Shown: piece by piece, positions 12,185 to 22,834 of the stretch | Layout: every line of letters begins with the position of its first letter | Numbering within the stretch: position 1 is the first letter of the stretch | Assembly: GCA_011503125.2 (NCBI GenBank) | Contig: WWBZ02000022.1 | Coordinates: 1,860,001 to 1,924,000 of the forward strand | Direction of reading: 5' to 3' | Origin: Botryosphaeria dothidea | Taxonomy: Eukaryota; Ascomycota; Dothideomycetes; Botryosphaeriales; Botryosphaeriaceae | DNA length: 64,000 nt | The notes under the pieces: model-generated | What the model saw: the letters and a program-made list of their open reading frames with translations, nothing else | The model's database searches: none | Told to the model about the DNA's origin: nothing | Made by a program: the position numbers and the translations under genes

Positions 12185-13341
12185 TTACTCTGGCTGAATC
12201 TGAGCGGCACTTGTATCGGCCTCCGGCGGCTCGACGAACCTCTTTTCGGTACTGTTGGCATGTTGGATTCTAGAAGCGGGTATTCCACTTTGAGGATCTA
12301 AGCCTGCACTCGCTTCAGGCTGCTCGAGGTCATGGTTGCAGGGACTGGAGATAGTTCCACCACTCCGGAAAACTGCAAACAATTGTTCCTGGCATATGCG
12401 AACAATTCCTGGAAGCCTATTCATGAACCTGTCCTCTGTCCCGCTTGTTTCGTCTTCGACTTCTCCATGTTCGTCATCAAACTCTCATACGCTTCCTGGT
12501 TTTGCTTTCTTCCCTGGCTGTTTGGAAGATACTGATCCTATCGACCTTTTAGCGCTGCAGGTCTTATTCCGACGGCTTGCATCATCAGACGATGGTGAGG
12601 TGCCCCTTTTGGATTCTTCAAACCCCTCTTGAAGTTCTTCTATTGTTGAAGCTAGGCCATCTCCGCCCTCGGAAGTGGATGCACAGGAGAAGGAACCATT
12701 CGCAGAACACCAGCTTTCGTATTCTTCTTCTTCAGATCTAATCTCCCCAAACCCAAACATCTCTTCAAACGCAATCATAGCTCGGTCAAAAATCCGAGCC
12801 TCCTTCAAAGTCAGGATAGAATCGAGAACAGCCACATGATCGAGGCTCTCAAGATCATTCGCATGTTGACTCGAGAGGTGGCTCGCGCACCCGCGGTGTA
12901 TATTGAACCCGGAAGGTCAATATCCGAGGTGGGACGGGATACAAGGTTCGAGAGAGTATAGTCGAATCTTTTCGGCAACGGGCTGGTTGAAGACTTGATG
13001 GTTCCTTGTAGTACCAATGGAACTCGGTGGGTACTTTCGTCATTTTTCTTGGGATCATCAAGGAATGGTTTCGCTATGTCCCTGTAAATGCTTGCAGATA
13101 AGGACTCAGTCAAATTGGCTCCAAAATCCCGGGGTTCAGTCGGTATGTACCTCTCCAGAGGTTGAATGTGATAGCTCAGGTCAGAAACGAAGCTCAGTTC
13201 GGAAATGCCATCGTTGTCACTATCCACACCAGGGTCTGACTGGTATGCGAAAGTATCGGACAGTATAGTCAATTGGGTTCCAGGTTCCGAGGTCTTGCCT
13301 CGCAGTTTCGGGAAAGGCGTTTGCCATTCAGCCTGCTACGC
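12185..13341 (-). CDS. Acidic hypothetical protein, structure unresolved (introns or frameshifts)
   Basis: Three consecutive minus-strand frames read like parts of one protein. The first (13341 down to about 12815) follows an acceptor-like GCGTAG and reads QAEWQTPFPKLRGK, then an acidic Ser-rich segment (DSDNDGISELSFVSD). The second (about 12870 to 12485) reads NDLESLDHVAVLDSILTLKE, then FEEMFGFGEI and a Glu-rich stretch. The third (about 12490 to 12185) continues with FMNRLPGIVRICQEQL. The second and third can be joined by a 55-nt GTATGA-CAGAG intron, or by a frameshift. The first and second have no strong donor between them. The start codon is not identified; an ATG at 13547 lies only 10 nt past the stop of the aminopeptidase gene. 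I know no homologue. It may be a living gene with weak splice sites or a decaying one. Confidence 0.4.
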
Positions 13342-13556
13342 GTTAATGACCTAAGGCGTTGACTGGATCTGTGATTGGCAGCTTTGTCATGCTTTGAGCA
13401 TGCAGCTGCGCAGCACAGAGGGGTGATGTAGCCAATGGTAACGGCGAATCTAATGTTTCTATAGAGTGTCTCCAGACAGGTCTTGTTGATGAATTCAGCC
13501 TTGCGCGCACCTCTCAGCAACAGGCCCCCATAGTACGCATTCGTCATTTTTTCCGA

Positions 13557-14810
13557 TTACAAAAACTTCTCCATCATATCCTTAACCTTCCTCAATGGTA
13601 AAGCCTCCACTCTCAACCCACCCAAGCCCGTCATCGTCTCCGCCATACACAACGCATTCAATATCGCCTCCTCAACCGCATCCGCCGTGGCCTCAAACAA
13701 CGCATTGATTGTTTGATCGTCCATGACCTGCACATCCATCGCTCTCGGTTTCCAAGGGTTCACCTTAGTATCCCCAGCAGTGACAGTCTGGACCGGAATC
13801 TCATTCGCCGTACTAAAGGCCAAGAAGATATCCCCAGACGGATTGTGAGCGTTACCACCCACCCTCGCCAACCCCAAAGATGCTCTCTTCGCCAGCCGCT
13901 GGCACTGCAACGGATGCAGCGGCGCATCCGTAGCCACAACGATAATGATACTGCCATCCTTCTTATCCTTCTTAGCCGCGATTTCGCCCAGCGCAGCGAG
14001 GCGGTCAAACACAGACGCATCCTCCGGCAGATGCTTCGTCGCCTCCTGCAGCTCATCGTCAATCAGACGGCCGATAGGCGCGCCGGCGATGCGCAGATCC
14101 CGCAGACGGCCGTAGTTCGCCTGCACGAGCGCGGCGACGGTGTACGACTCCCTGGCGGCAGCGGCGCCGCTTGGATCCGCCGGCACGACCCTCGACGCGT
14201 TGCCGGTGCCGCCCTTGAACCAGTGGCACAGCATGCCGGTGCCGCCGCCGGTGTTGCCTTCGGGCACGGGGGCGTCGGACGCGGCGTCGATGCCGGCGAC
14301 GATGTGGGCGGGCTTGACGGGCAGCGCGGCGATGTCGTTCAGAATGCCGTCGAACGTCTCGCCGACCACGGGCAGCAGGAACCAGTCGACCTCGCCCTTG
14401 GAGTCGCGGTGCCGCGGGATGCAGTACTCGTAGATGCCCTGGTAGGCGGCGCCCACGGCGAACGAGTTGGTGAGGATGATGGGCGAGTGCAGCAGGCCCG
14501 TCTCCTCGATCCAGTGCGAGCCGGTGAACTCGCCGGAGCCGTTGAGCCGGAAGAAGCCGGCGTAGCAGGCGTGGTGGAAGAAGTCCTTCCGCGGCAGGAT
14601 CGTCGTCACGCCCGTGTTGATTGCGCCATGGGCGGAGGAGGCGGGTTCGATGATGGACTGAGTGTGACAGAGGACGCCGGGCACGTCGGTAAGGGAGTTC
14701 TTGGGGCCGGTGGGGTAACGGCCGAGGTAGAGTTTGGGCAGGAGCTCGCGAATCCGGCAGCGGGATTCCTGAGATGCAGCACTGCTGGTGGTATTTGACG
14801 ACGACGACAT
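13557..14810 (-). CDS. DmpA-type L-aminopeptidase/D-esterase (peptidase family S58)
   Basis: A single-exon gene of 417 aa. The family are self-processing N-terminal-nucleophile amidases that release N-terminal residues from peptides, amides or beta-peptides. Diagnostic features are [12 protein letters not shown] near 40, [12 protein letters not shown] near 62, [10 protein letters not shown] at 184-193 with the following [21 protein letters not shown], and the self-cleavage site at Gly286/Ser287 inside [16 protein letters not shown], where the Ser becomes the nucleophile. Length and motif order match complete family members. Third-position GC is high in the middle of the gene, unlike the AT-richer flanks. 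There is no signal peptide. The family is common in bacteria and present in many fungi; the lack of introns is compatible with old bacterial origin but does not prove it. Confidence 0.92.
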   Translation of the reverse strand: MSSSSNTTSSAASQESRCRIRELLPKLYLGRYPTGPKNSLTDVPGVLCHTQSIIEPASSAHGAINTGVTTILPRKDFFHHACYAGFFRLNGSGEFTGSHWIEETGLLHSPIILTNSFAVGAAYQGIYEYCIPRHRDSKGEVDWFLLPVVGETFDGILNDIAALPVKPAHIVAGIDAASDAPVPEGNTGGGTGMLCHWFKGGTGNASRVVPADPSGAAAARESYTVAALVQANYGRLRDLRIAGAPIGRLIDDELQEATKHLPEDASVFDRLAALGEIAAKKDKKDGSIIIVVATDAPLHPLQCQRLAKRASLGLARVGGNAHNPSGDIFLAFSTANEIPVQTVTAGDTKVNPWKPRAMDVQVMDDQTINALFEATADAVEEAILNALCMAETMTGLGGLRVEALPLRKVKDMMEKFL

Positions 14811-15958
14811 GTTGGCTAGCAGAGGGGACTAGAAAGACGAACACCGATACCAAAACAGAACAATGGCTGAAGAGTGTGAAGCCACGCTCTTTGTAGCAGA
14901 GCCAACGTCCTCGTCAGGCGTTGCATCCAACGGATAATTGCCCATTCCAGTAAGTCGGCGGTGTCGTCCTCTCAGTCGGCGGTGTCGACGCCTGACTCCG
15001 CTGACAAAGAGTCATTTCCGAAATACGTCAGCTGCATCCGACGACCTGCCTAATTGCGCCTGAGGCGGATCCGATTCTGTCAGGCCCAAGATAGCGGTCA
15101 AAACAAATACAGGAAAATGAGAAGTGATGGGACGTTGATTGTGAGATCTGACTCATCCGATAGACGTACCCCGCTTTGCCTTGCATGCGGCACGGCCAGG
15201 TGGGGCGATTAAGCCATCCTCGCCGCGAGAGCCGACGGGCGGCAAACAATCGGTCAGTTTCTGCAATTGCTTTTTTCTGGTCTGATGTTGAAAAGCAATT
15301 ACTCGTGCATTCACCCTCGTCAACAAGCATGTAGCTATGTCGGTGAGAGATCAATAGATTCGACGCAATGCCATGTGCCATCAGGGAGCGAGCCTTCTGC
15401 ACCATATCCTGGTCGCGCGCATTGGAAGACGGGCAACTACTCCGTTCTGTATTCAGCATTCGTGATGGACGTCGAAGCGCGGTCCACGTCCTCCTCCAAG
15501 AAAAGCTCTCAGCATCGTTTCGCTATGTGCAGCTGCGAAGAGAACGCAGCGAAACTTCAGGTATATAGCGCCCTGTACATCGTTTACCAAAGAGACCGTC
15601 GAGAAGAAGAATTCGAGTTCGACTGAAAGAGACGATCGCCCGGTCGAATGACCGTCAAAAGACGCAGCGAACACGGACAACCGTCAAATACTCGGAGAAA
15701 TGGGACGTCCACACTGCTCGACCAAGTAAGACCAACAAGGAACTTCTTCGTGCCTCAAATGCCTTTTCCAAATCCGTACCAGAGCAAGAAATTTCCACGG
15801 TGAAGCAAACAACAGCTCTCGACCATCTATACACTCCAGAACCCATCAACCCATATCTGTGCGTGTCGTAATTCAGTCCGTATCGCTTCGTCAAGAAAAG
15901 GCATCCTACGTGCCTTCTGCTTCCATCGATCCGTGCTGATTTCCCTTTAATACCCTCT
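14811..15958. other. Intergenic region between aminopeptidase and regulator genes
   Basis: About 1.15 kb. The part next to 14811 is the aminopeptidase promoter; the part near 15958 is the 3' flank of the regulator. A short near-duplicate CTCAGTCGGCGGTGTCG / AGTCGGCGGTGTCG lies around 14952-14989. I see no gene; the 143-codon minus frame at 15028-15459 has no recognisable feature. Confidence 0.4.
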
Positions 15959-18900
15959 CTACAAACTCCCTGGCGCCCCGGGGCCTTGCCCGAAGAAAAA
16001 TCCATCAAACAGGTCAAAAGCGTTTCCATCACTCCAATCGTGATTTCCAGCGCCGGCTGCATCATCGAGCTGCATGCCGAACCCGAGATCCAGGTTTCCT
16101 CCGCCCCCGGCTTCGGCACTAGCACCGCCTGCCGGGAACGCGTCAAGGAAGTCCAGATCAGGGAAAGAGTTAAGAGCAAGATCAGGATATGCCGTCTGCT
16201 GCTGCAGCACCGTTGCATTCGGACCATAGGTAGGCGTGAATGGAGACGTCTGCTGCTGCTGTTGTTGTTGGCTATAAGGCGAAATCTGCTGCTGTTGCTG
16301 GCGCATCGGCTGGTGGGAATGATGGCGCTGATGAGCCGGCCGCTGCTGGATTGCTATAGGCGACGTCGGAGAGGTCTGCAGTTGAGGATCAATGGGCGCT
16401 GTGCTGAACTGGCGCATCTCGGGCGAGACAAAAGTGGCTGATGAGGTGGCTGGCCGCGGCATCTCTTGCTTAACCTGCTGGCTTGGCATTGGATTCTGCG
16501 TCCGCATTCCTACAAGACCTAGACTGGGGCGTCTCAAGGTCCGCGACTCACTTTCATCATCGCTGAATAAATCCCGCAGATTCATGTCGAAGCGAGGTTG
16601 GGGTTTTCGCGAGCTTTGATTGGAGTTACTTCTCGGGCCGGGGAAGTAGCTTGCTTGGTTGGGGCCACGGCCATGTTCGGCGGTGGGCGAGGCGGTGGAT
16701 CGTTGTTCTGCGGCAGAGAAGTTGGGGGATTGGTGGTAGGATTGTGGATTTTGTGAACGTGCGTGGGATAAGGCTTGCGGCCCGAATCCCGTTGTTGACA
16801 TGCACATTTGGATAGTAGCCTTGCTCATGCGGTCAAAAGCATCGCGGCATGCCTCGGCGGGAGGGCACTTCTCAATGAGGTCGCCGAGCACGGACGTTGC
16901 CGCGAGTACAGTGAAGTCGACGTCGTCGAGAGACTAGCGTATATTAGAAGGAGCTCCTGTAATTTGATCCTCCAAACTTACTAGATGACTTCGAACTACC
17001 GGTGAATGCCAAATGGCATAGAGGAATGAAATGCCTGAGTCAAAATTAGTGTCTGGAACAGGTGCTAGCTGGGACGATTCATGGCGAATCCATTTCCAGA
17101 AGCTTTCGTAACAAGGGAGAAGCTGGCACATCGACTAGTGTGTTGGAGGTTTTTCAAGGGACTCCTGAACTCTTGAGACGGCGTTTGCGACAACCCGCGG
17201 ATGGCTTCGACACCAATAGCTGCCAGCTTCAGACGGATTATGAGAAGCAAAAAAAAAAGGACCTACCTGCCATGAACAAGTGGTGCGTAGCCAAGAAGGT
17301 ATAGTTCACCAAATGCACTCGGTGCAGCTGACGATACAGTTTCAGAACCTTCTGTCCGGCTTCCGCCACCTTCAAAAAGACGAGTTCTTCATCTTCTCGC
17401 TCTTCCAGATTCACCATTGACGGACTAGACACGTCATCTTCAGTTGACTTGAGCTCGTCTGCCAGCACAGGCGGAACGCTCAAGCTCTGTCTATACAGCA
17501 TTATAACAGCCTGCCAGTAGTTCAGCTCCAGAAACAGCGGAGAGAACTGAACCCCTGTGTCCATTTGGGTTGGCGAGGATTCTTTCCATTCCCAGAGACG
17601 TCGATCAATATCTCGACGCCATGACAGGAAGGAATCAAACTTGGAGAGAAAGGGAGATGGCAGTTTCGTATGCATGAAATCGTTGGCTCTGTTTGCGCCA
17701 ATTGCGCGGGCCTGCTGGGCCTGGCGATGTTGTAATACCTGGAGAATCTCTGATTGAAGGAGACGCAGGCGGAAATAATGATAGGACACGCATTTGTACG
17801 TCGGTTTCTCGTTGTTCCCTGGCGGCTTCAACAAGCCCTCCCGGGTGATGTACTTGTCGTCTAGTGGGGAAGGGAACTCGGTGGTAATGACCTGGTCAGT
17901 GATGCCAAACGGCCTGCCTACACAGGTGCTGACGAGACGATCAAACGAATACACACACCACCACAGACGGCGACGAAGGTCACGAACCCATTGCCGCCTG
18001 CCTCGCTCTTTCGGATCCAGTCTCACCGCATTGTTTGCTCCCGATGCAGAGCCAGCGTCATTGCCAGGATTTTGCGTGATTGTCTCCTCACCGGCTGTGC
18101 CGTCAATACCCACACCGTCCTCGTAGTGGAGCCCCAGATCGACGCCTAGTCTCACGGCTACACCTGTGATGTACCACAGACCGGGTGCGACGGGCCTCAA
18201 CAGGGCAAAACCAGCGAGGAGGAGCACGGCCTGCAACTCTTCCAGGCCGCCACCGAAGCCGTCAGGACGATCGACAGAGGGAGAGGACGAAAGAAAGCTC
18301 TCTAAGTGGACAATGGCGGAGGCGTGGTACTCCTCGGGCTGGTGTTGCACACCTGCGAGCTTGCGTCGCTTACCCGGTGGTGGAGATTGCGAGGGCTTCT
18401 GTGACGCATTGTTTGCGTCTGGGTCAGGCGACTCGGACGTGGCATCTGAGCTGCCCATGATGATGCCAGCACCGATGGCGAAGACGATATTCAGCATGTA
18501 CAACTCGCGGCTTGTCCGGTCCTTCGGGTCAGCGGCTATGGCGCGTTCGAACATGGCCATGAACTCGCCGCGGTGGAGAATAGGGATCTGCGGGTTAGCA
18601 TGCTCAAAGTACAGCTCAACCAGCTTCAATGCCAGCTCACGCTCGGGAAACGGGGCTTGGCGGATGGCCGGTTTTGTGTGCAGGCCGAAGAAGGAATCTC
18701 TCATGGAGGTGCCATTGGTGGCGGCGTGCTGGAGCAGGGGCTTGCTGGCACGCACACTGCCCTTCTCTGAGGACGCACCGGACACTGAGCTCTTCACGGC
18801 GGCAAAGACGACGCGGGCAAACGAGATGCCAGAGGTCGAGCCCAGGAAGCGTGGGTCGGAGGCGCCCTGCACGGAAACCATGCCAATATTCGAGACCATG

Positions 18901-19650
18901 TTGTTGATCTTCTCGCGGTCGTACTGCTCCTGCTGCTTCGTATCTGCGCCGTCACCGCCAGCCGAGTCCTGCTGCGCGCTGAGCTGGCCCTCCTGGGCAG
19001 CGGCGCGAGCCTGTTTGTCGAGGGGAAAGGTGGCTTCGCCATTGGGCGGCTTGTAGCTCAGAGCAAAGTGTTCGGGCGGGGCAAAGTCGATTTGGTTGTC
19101 GCGCAGCAGCGATTGCAGGTACGCGACCCTGCTTTCGAGGTAATACACATAGCTGTTGGAGACAACACACAAGCATCAGCACATCACAGCCCACTTTTTG
19201 CGATCCGCCGGGCCAGCGTCAACGGGCCGCGCCGTATGCAGCGGCAGGCGTGCAGGAAGCTGAGCAAGCACACAGGGCGCAGCGCGTCGGTGAGACGCCT
19301 GGTGCCAGAGTGCATACAATTTTTTCCTTCCTGCCGCCGGCCCCCACCCGCACGCAGCAGCACGGCGCAGAGCCCTGTGTGGGAACGCACCTTCGTGGTA
19401 TCTCCCTCTTGGTGATGGGGTCGTAGCCGACGCACTTGACGTGGGCTTTCTCGCAGCTGGCGCAGGCGGGCAGGCGCTGGTCGCAGCGGTTCTTGCGCAA
19501 GCGGCAGCGGTTGCACGCCGATACGTTCCGGAAGGACGAGGCCTGTTGCGGGCTTTGGCCGCTGGCAGTGGGCGACTCGATCTTGCTGCTGTGGTCGTCA
19601 GGCGAAGCGCCGTCAGTCGACTCTGCCTCTCGCGGGCGCTTTGCGGTCAT
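15959..19650 (-). CDS. Zn2Cys6 transcription factor, PPR1/uaY-like DNA-binding type
   Basis: Four exons on the minus strand, 19391-19650, 17267-19152, 16982-17034 and 15959-16933, join in phase to 1057 aa. The binuclear zinc cluster uses C46, C49, C56, C63, C66 and C73. It is followed by YDPITKREIPRSYVYYLESR and a short coiled dimerisation region. The DPxTxKxxPRSY linker is the form known from PPR1 and uaY, which control pyrimidine and purine genes, but the target genes here are unknown. A fungal regulator middle homology domain covers roughly residues 190-700 (LYFEHANPQIPILHRGEF, VYSFDRLVSTCVGRPFGI). The C-terminus holds Gln runs and a final acidic and aromatic segment (DLDFLDAF, FDLFDGFFFG) that looks like an activation domain. 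Introns are 238, 232 and 48 nt. No metabolic cluster accompanies it. Confidence 0.88.
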
Positions 19651-20709
19651 GCCGCATATCCTTTGCGCGACCGCTCTATCGGGAAGGCATCCAACTTGGC
19701 GATGGGCTTTGCACACGAGACCGGCTCAGGCGGTGGGCCGAGGATGCCACCGATGCCTGCGCGACAGCGGACGGGGAGGCGGGCAGCGGTTGACAGGCGC
19801 GATGGGACGGAGTTGCGCAGCAGCAAGAGGCGAGGGCTGACCAATCTCCACTGCCTAATCGGCGCCGAGGGATGTTCGCTGAGCTGCGGCGGCACAGGGG
19901 GGGAGGGGGCCACGGAGCGCACGCACGGAGGAGGGCGGAAGGCGGCTTGCGCTTCGTAGGGCGGATTCAAGGACTGCTGCGGTGGAGCCTGATTTCGCGA
20001 ATGTGGCAGGCTTCGAGAAAAAAGCACTGACGGCGCCCCTTCGATTCCACCGGCCCACTTGCACCCCAACCCTTATCAAACTACGGCTCCACGTTCGCCT
20101 GCGCGACGTCAGCTCCAGCGCTTCCCCGAACGCACTCAGCCGCGTGCACAGCCAATCGCTGCCCGCCATGGCCTCGCGCCACGGCACCCTCGCGTGCGAG
20201 CCCGGTAGCCGGCGCGAGAGCCCATGGCCTGACGCTCGCACGCTCCAGTCATGCACCTCCGAGTCTCCTGCGATGATGCGATGGATGCTGAAGAAGAAAA
20301 AATGCCCGCTGGGTATTGGCCGGGGTGCTGTTGCACCAAAAACTACGACTACTAGGCAAGATGCATGAAACTCATCGCTCGTATGAAACGCCCCCGGTAA
20401 AACGCCCTGGTCTCCCATCTCCCCAATGTCGACGCGAGGCTGGCGCCCCCTATGGAACCTCTATCTAGTCGCCCAAAACGCCGCCCAATGATGCTGAGTT
20501 GTGATGATATGATGATGCTGCTGCTGTAAAGGAAATCCAACAAAATGGACATCGCCAAAGGAAATTTTTTTCGTAGCAGTCGAGCCGCGGCTGCTTGGTA
20601 TCATGTCTTTCCAAAACTCCAGGTGCCCTTGAAATATTTTTGTCCCCGTCTATGCCGTATTACCCTCCACCGTGCGCCGAGCGCCGCACAATTAAAAGAA
20701 AACGTGTGT
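19651..20709. other. Promoter region of the Zn2Cys6 regulator and 3' flank of the MFS gene
   Basis: About 1.06 kb of GC-rich DNA upstream of the regulator ATG at 19650. It contains several small tandem motifs (GATGATGCTGCTGCTG near 20508-20526) and no recognisable gene. Long open frames on both strands are a by-product of high GC. Confidence 0.4.
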
Positions 20710-22834
20710 TCAGAAGTGCTCCTTGGTCGTGGGGGCGCACACGGCTACCTCCTCTTCGTCCGAGTCCGAGGTCGAGCCATCGTTGAGAGTCTGTCCTCCT
20801 TGCATCGGGGTGCCGTCAGTGGCAATGTACGACGCGCTCAGCGCAGCCGAGTTGAGAAGCGGCTCGCCGAGGCTGCTTTCCTCGTCCTGCTGGAACTCGC
20901 TCCTGGCCTCGCTTTCGCTCTTCTCGAAGCGCGTCTTAACCTCGCGCATCCAGAAGCTCTCGGTGGCGCCAATGATGGCCACCAAGGCGCAAGTCCACCA
21001 AGAGAGGCCAGAGTACCCAAGGCTAAGTCCTGCAGACTGGATACCGCCCGAAACGGTGGGGCCGAAGGCGCGGCAAAGGCTGGCAGAAGATGCGGCAACA
21101 CCATTGAGAGTCCCCAGAACCTTTTTCGACGGCGCCGAGTTGGCAAGCATGATGGCCAAGGGCGGGTAGGCCAGCGACTGGGCGGTGACCTTCCAGATGA
21201 GGACAAGAAGAACGCCAGCCATGCGCATGGCTTCCGGCAAGAGGGTGAGGTACGGTGTCAGAGTGTAGAGGAACGGGTATGCGAGGATGACTGCGCGGAA
21301 CGTCTTGAGGGGCCCGAACTTCCGGCTGATGACTGGGAAGATAAAAATCTGAACGATCATCTGGAAGAAACCCTGGGCCGAGAGGATGAAGCCAATTGTT
21401 TTGGTAGGTAACGCGAAACCGCCGACAAACTTAAACGGAAGGTTAGGAGGCTCGGTCGACTTGGGCATACTGAGAAGAACCGGTAGGAGTTGCTCGAAGG
21501 AGATGGTGTGGCTGCAGGCATATGTTAGCTTGTGAAACACACCAGTTATCGGGTGCAACGTACAAGGCGAGAATTCCGTAGCCGATGATGTTCAGCATCA
21601 CTTGCGGGGTAAATGCTGAGCGCATCGAGGGCTTCGGGTTGGCCCTTGGCGGCGTACGGAGCGAAGAAGCGGTGGAAATGCTCGTAAGGCGCGGCGATCC
21701 CTCAGTCGACCGGTAGCCCGGCGGCTGCTCGTCCTCCGATTCCTCCGCCAGCAGATAGACAGCCTCCTCCAGATAGCCGGTCTTCGCGGCCATGCTGAGC
21801 TCGGGCTCGCGCTGGCCACGAACCTTGCGCATAATCCATTTGCCAATCTCCAAACCAACATCCAAGCGATCCTTCTTGTCTTCGTGAGTCTCCTCCAGGA
21901 AAAGCAGGCCGACGATCAAGCTGAAGCACACCACGCCCGCGCAGACCAGGTTCGGAAGCAAGTAGGGGAATTTGTCGAACAGGGATCCAGGAAGAAAGAC
22001 GGTAGGGTATCCCTTGACGGGCTCAGCAAGGGTGCCGCCGAGGCCAGAGCCTATTATTGAGCTGCACGCACATCATTAGCTGAGAAGGCCAACAAGCTCG
22101 CGTCGGTGGGACATCGGACTTACCCAAGACACCAAACAAATGGCATGATGGAGTATGCACGCGCTGTGCGTTTCAACGTCAGTAAGGTACGCTTCGCGGT
22201 CAACCCGCGCTCCGATGATGCAGATGCCACTTACGCTGTTGCGACTCGACCGTCACCACTTCCGCAACCGTCGTCTGGAGTACACCGATGTTGCTGCAGG
22301 GTTACACATGCGTCAGAAAATTCGATCTTGGCGCCCGCCCAAAAAGTCGGTGACTGCGTAACCCAACTCACCCGTTTAGCAGCCCGCCCAAGGCGCGTGC
22401 CAGCAGCGCCATTGGCAGGTTCTGCGCAAAGCCGAACATGAGCATGCTCAATCCCGTCCCAGCCAACCCAGTAAGGAGAATGGGCTTCCGTCCGAAGCGG
22501 TCGCTGAGGCGGCCCCACATGACGCCCGTCATGAACTCGGCAAAGGCGAATGCGGAAGTGACCATGCCTGCGTACATGGCAATCTGCTTCTCATCCTTGG
22601 TGATGCCGAAAGAGGAGATCATGTAGTAAATGTACGGGAAGATGGACATAAAGGCGATGGGCTCGGCGATGCGGCATAGTGCTAGATTCGGCGTTGGTTA
22701 GCATTTGGAAGTGGCGGGGTGGGAGGGGGCGTATAAGAGGGATTACCTAGCACGAAGAGCTGCTGAGAAGGGAAGGGGACTTTGCCATCAGGCGCGACGG
22801 ATGCACGCCGCTGACGAGCGCGACAGTTCATCAT
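20710..22834 (-). CDS. Major facilitator superfamily transporter (fungal ZIFL/tetA-like group)
   Basis: Six exons on the minus strand, 22747-22834, 22372-22681, 22235-22293, 22124-22163, 21564-22061 and 20710-21511, join in phase to 598 aa. This is a membrane drug:proton-antiporter-like carrier; the substrate is unknown. Seen motifs are MSIFPYIYYMISSFGI in helix 1, the loop 2-3 signature GRLSDRFGRKPILL, RALGGLLNGNIGVLQT, the helix 5 region QPRAYSIMPFVWCLGSIIGSGLGG, a long central hydrophilic loop rich in Ser/Pro/Glu, and a second half starting HTISFEQLLPVLLSMP. The C-terminal tail is acidic and cytosolic. The group resembles plant ZIFL1 and yeast YCR023C. The first ATG (MMNCRARQ) at 22834 is chosen because the upstream frame has no other ATG. 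Confidence 0.88.

Noticed and set aside
13713..14798. 361-codon plus-strand frame opposite the aminopeptidase
   Set aside because: Arg/Gly/Val-rich composition without domains; antisense shadow of a GC-rich gene.
14059..14853. 264-codon minus frame overlapping the aminopeptidase in another register
   Set aside because: Arg/His/Pro-rich shadow; the aminopeptidase frame carries all family motifs.
16934..17131. Separate small gene starting MCQLLPCYESF on the minus strand, like the Cys-rich group
   Set aside because: It lies in an intron and exon of the Zn2Cys6 gene and lacks the CxxC knuckles.
22231..22518. Independent gene in the MFS intron region
   Set aside because: Overlaps exons 2 and 3 of the transporter in the wrong register.
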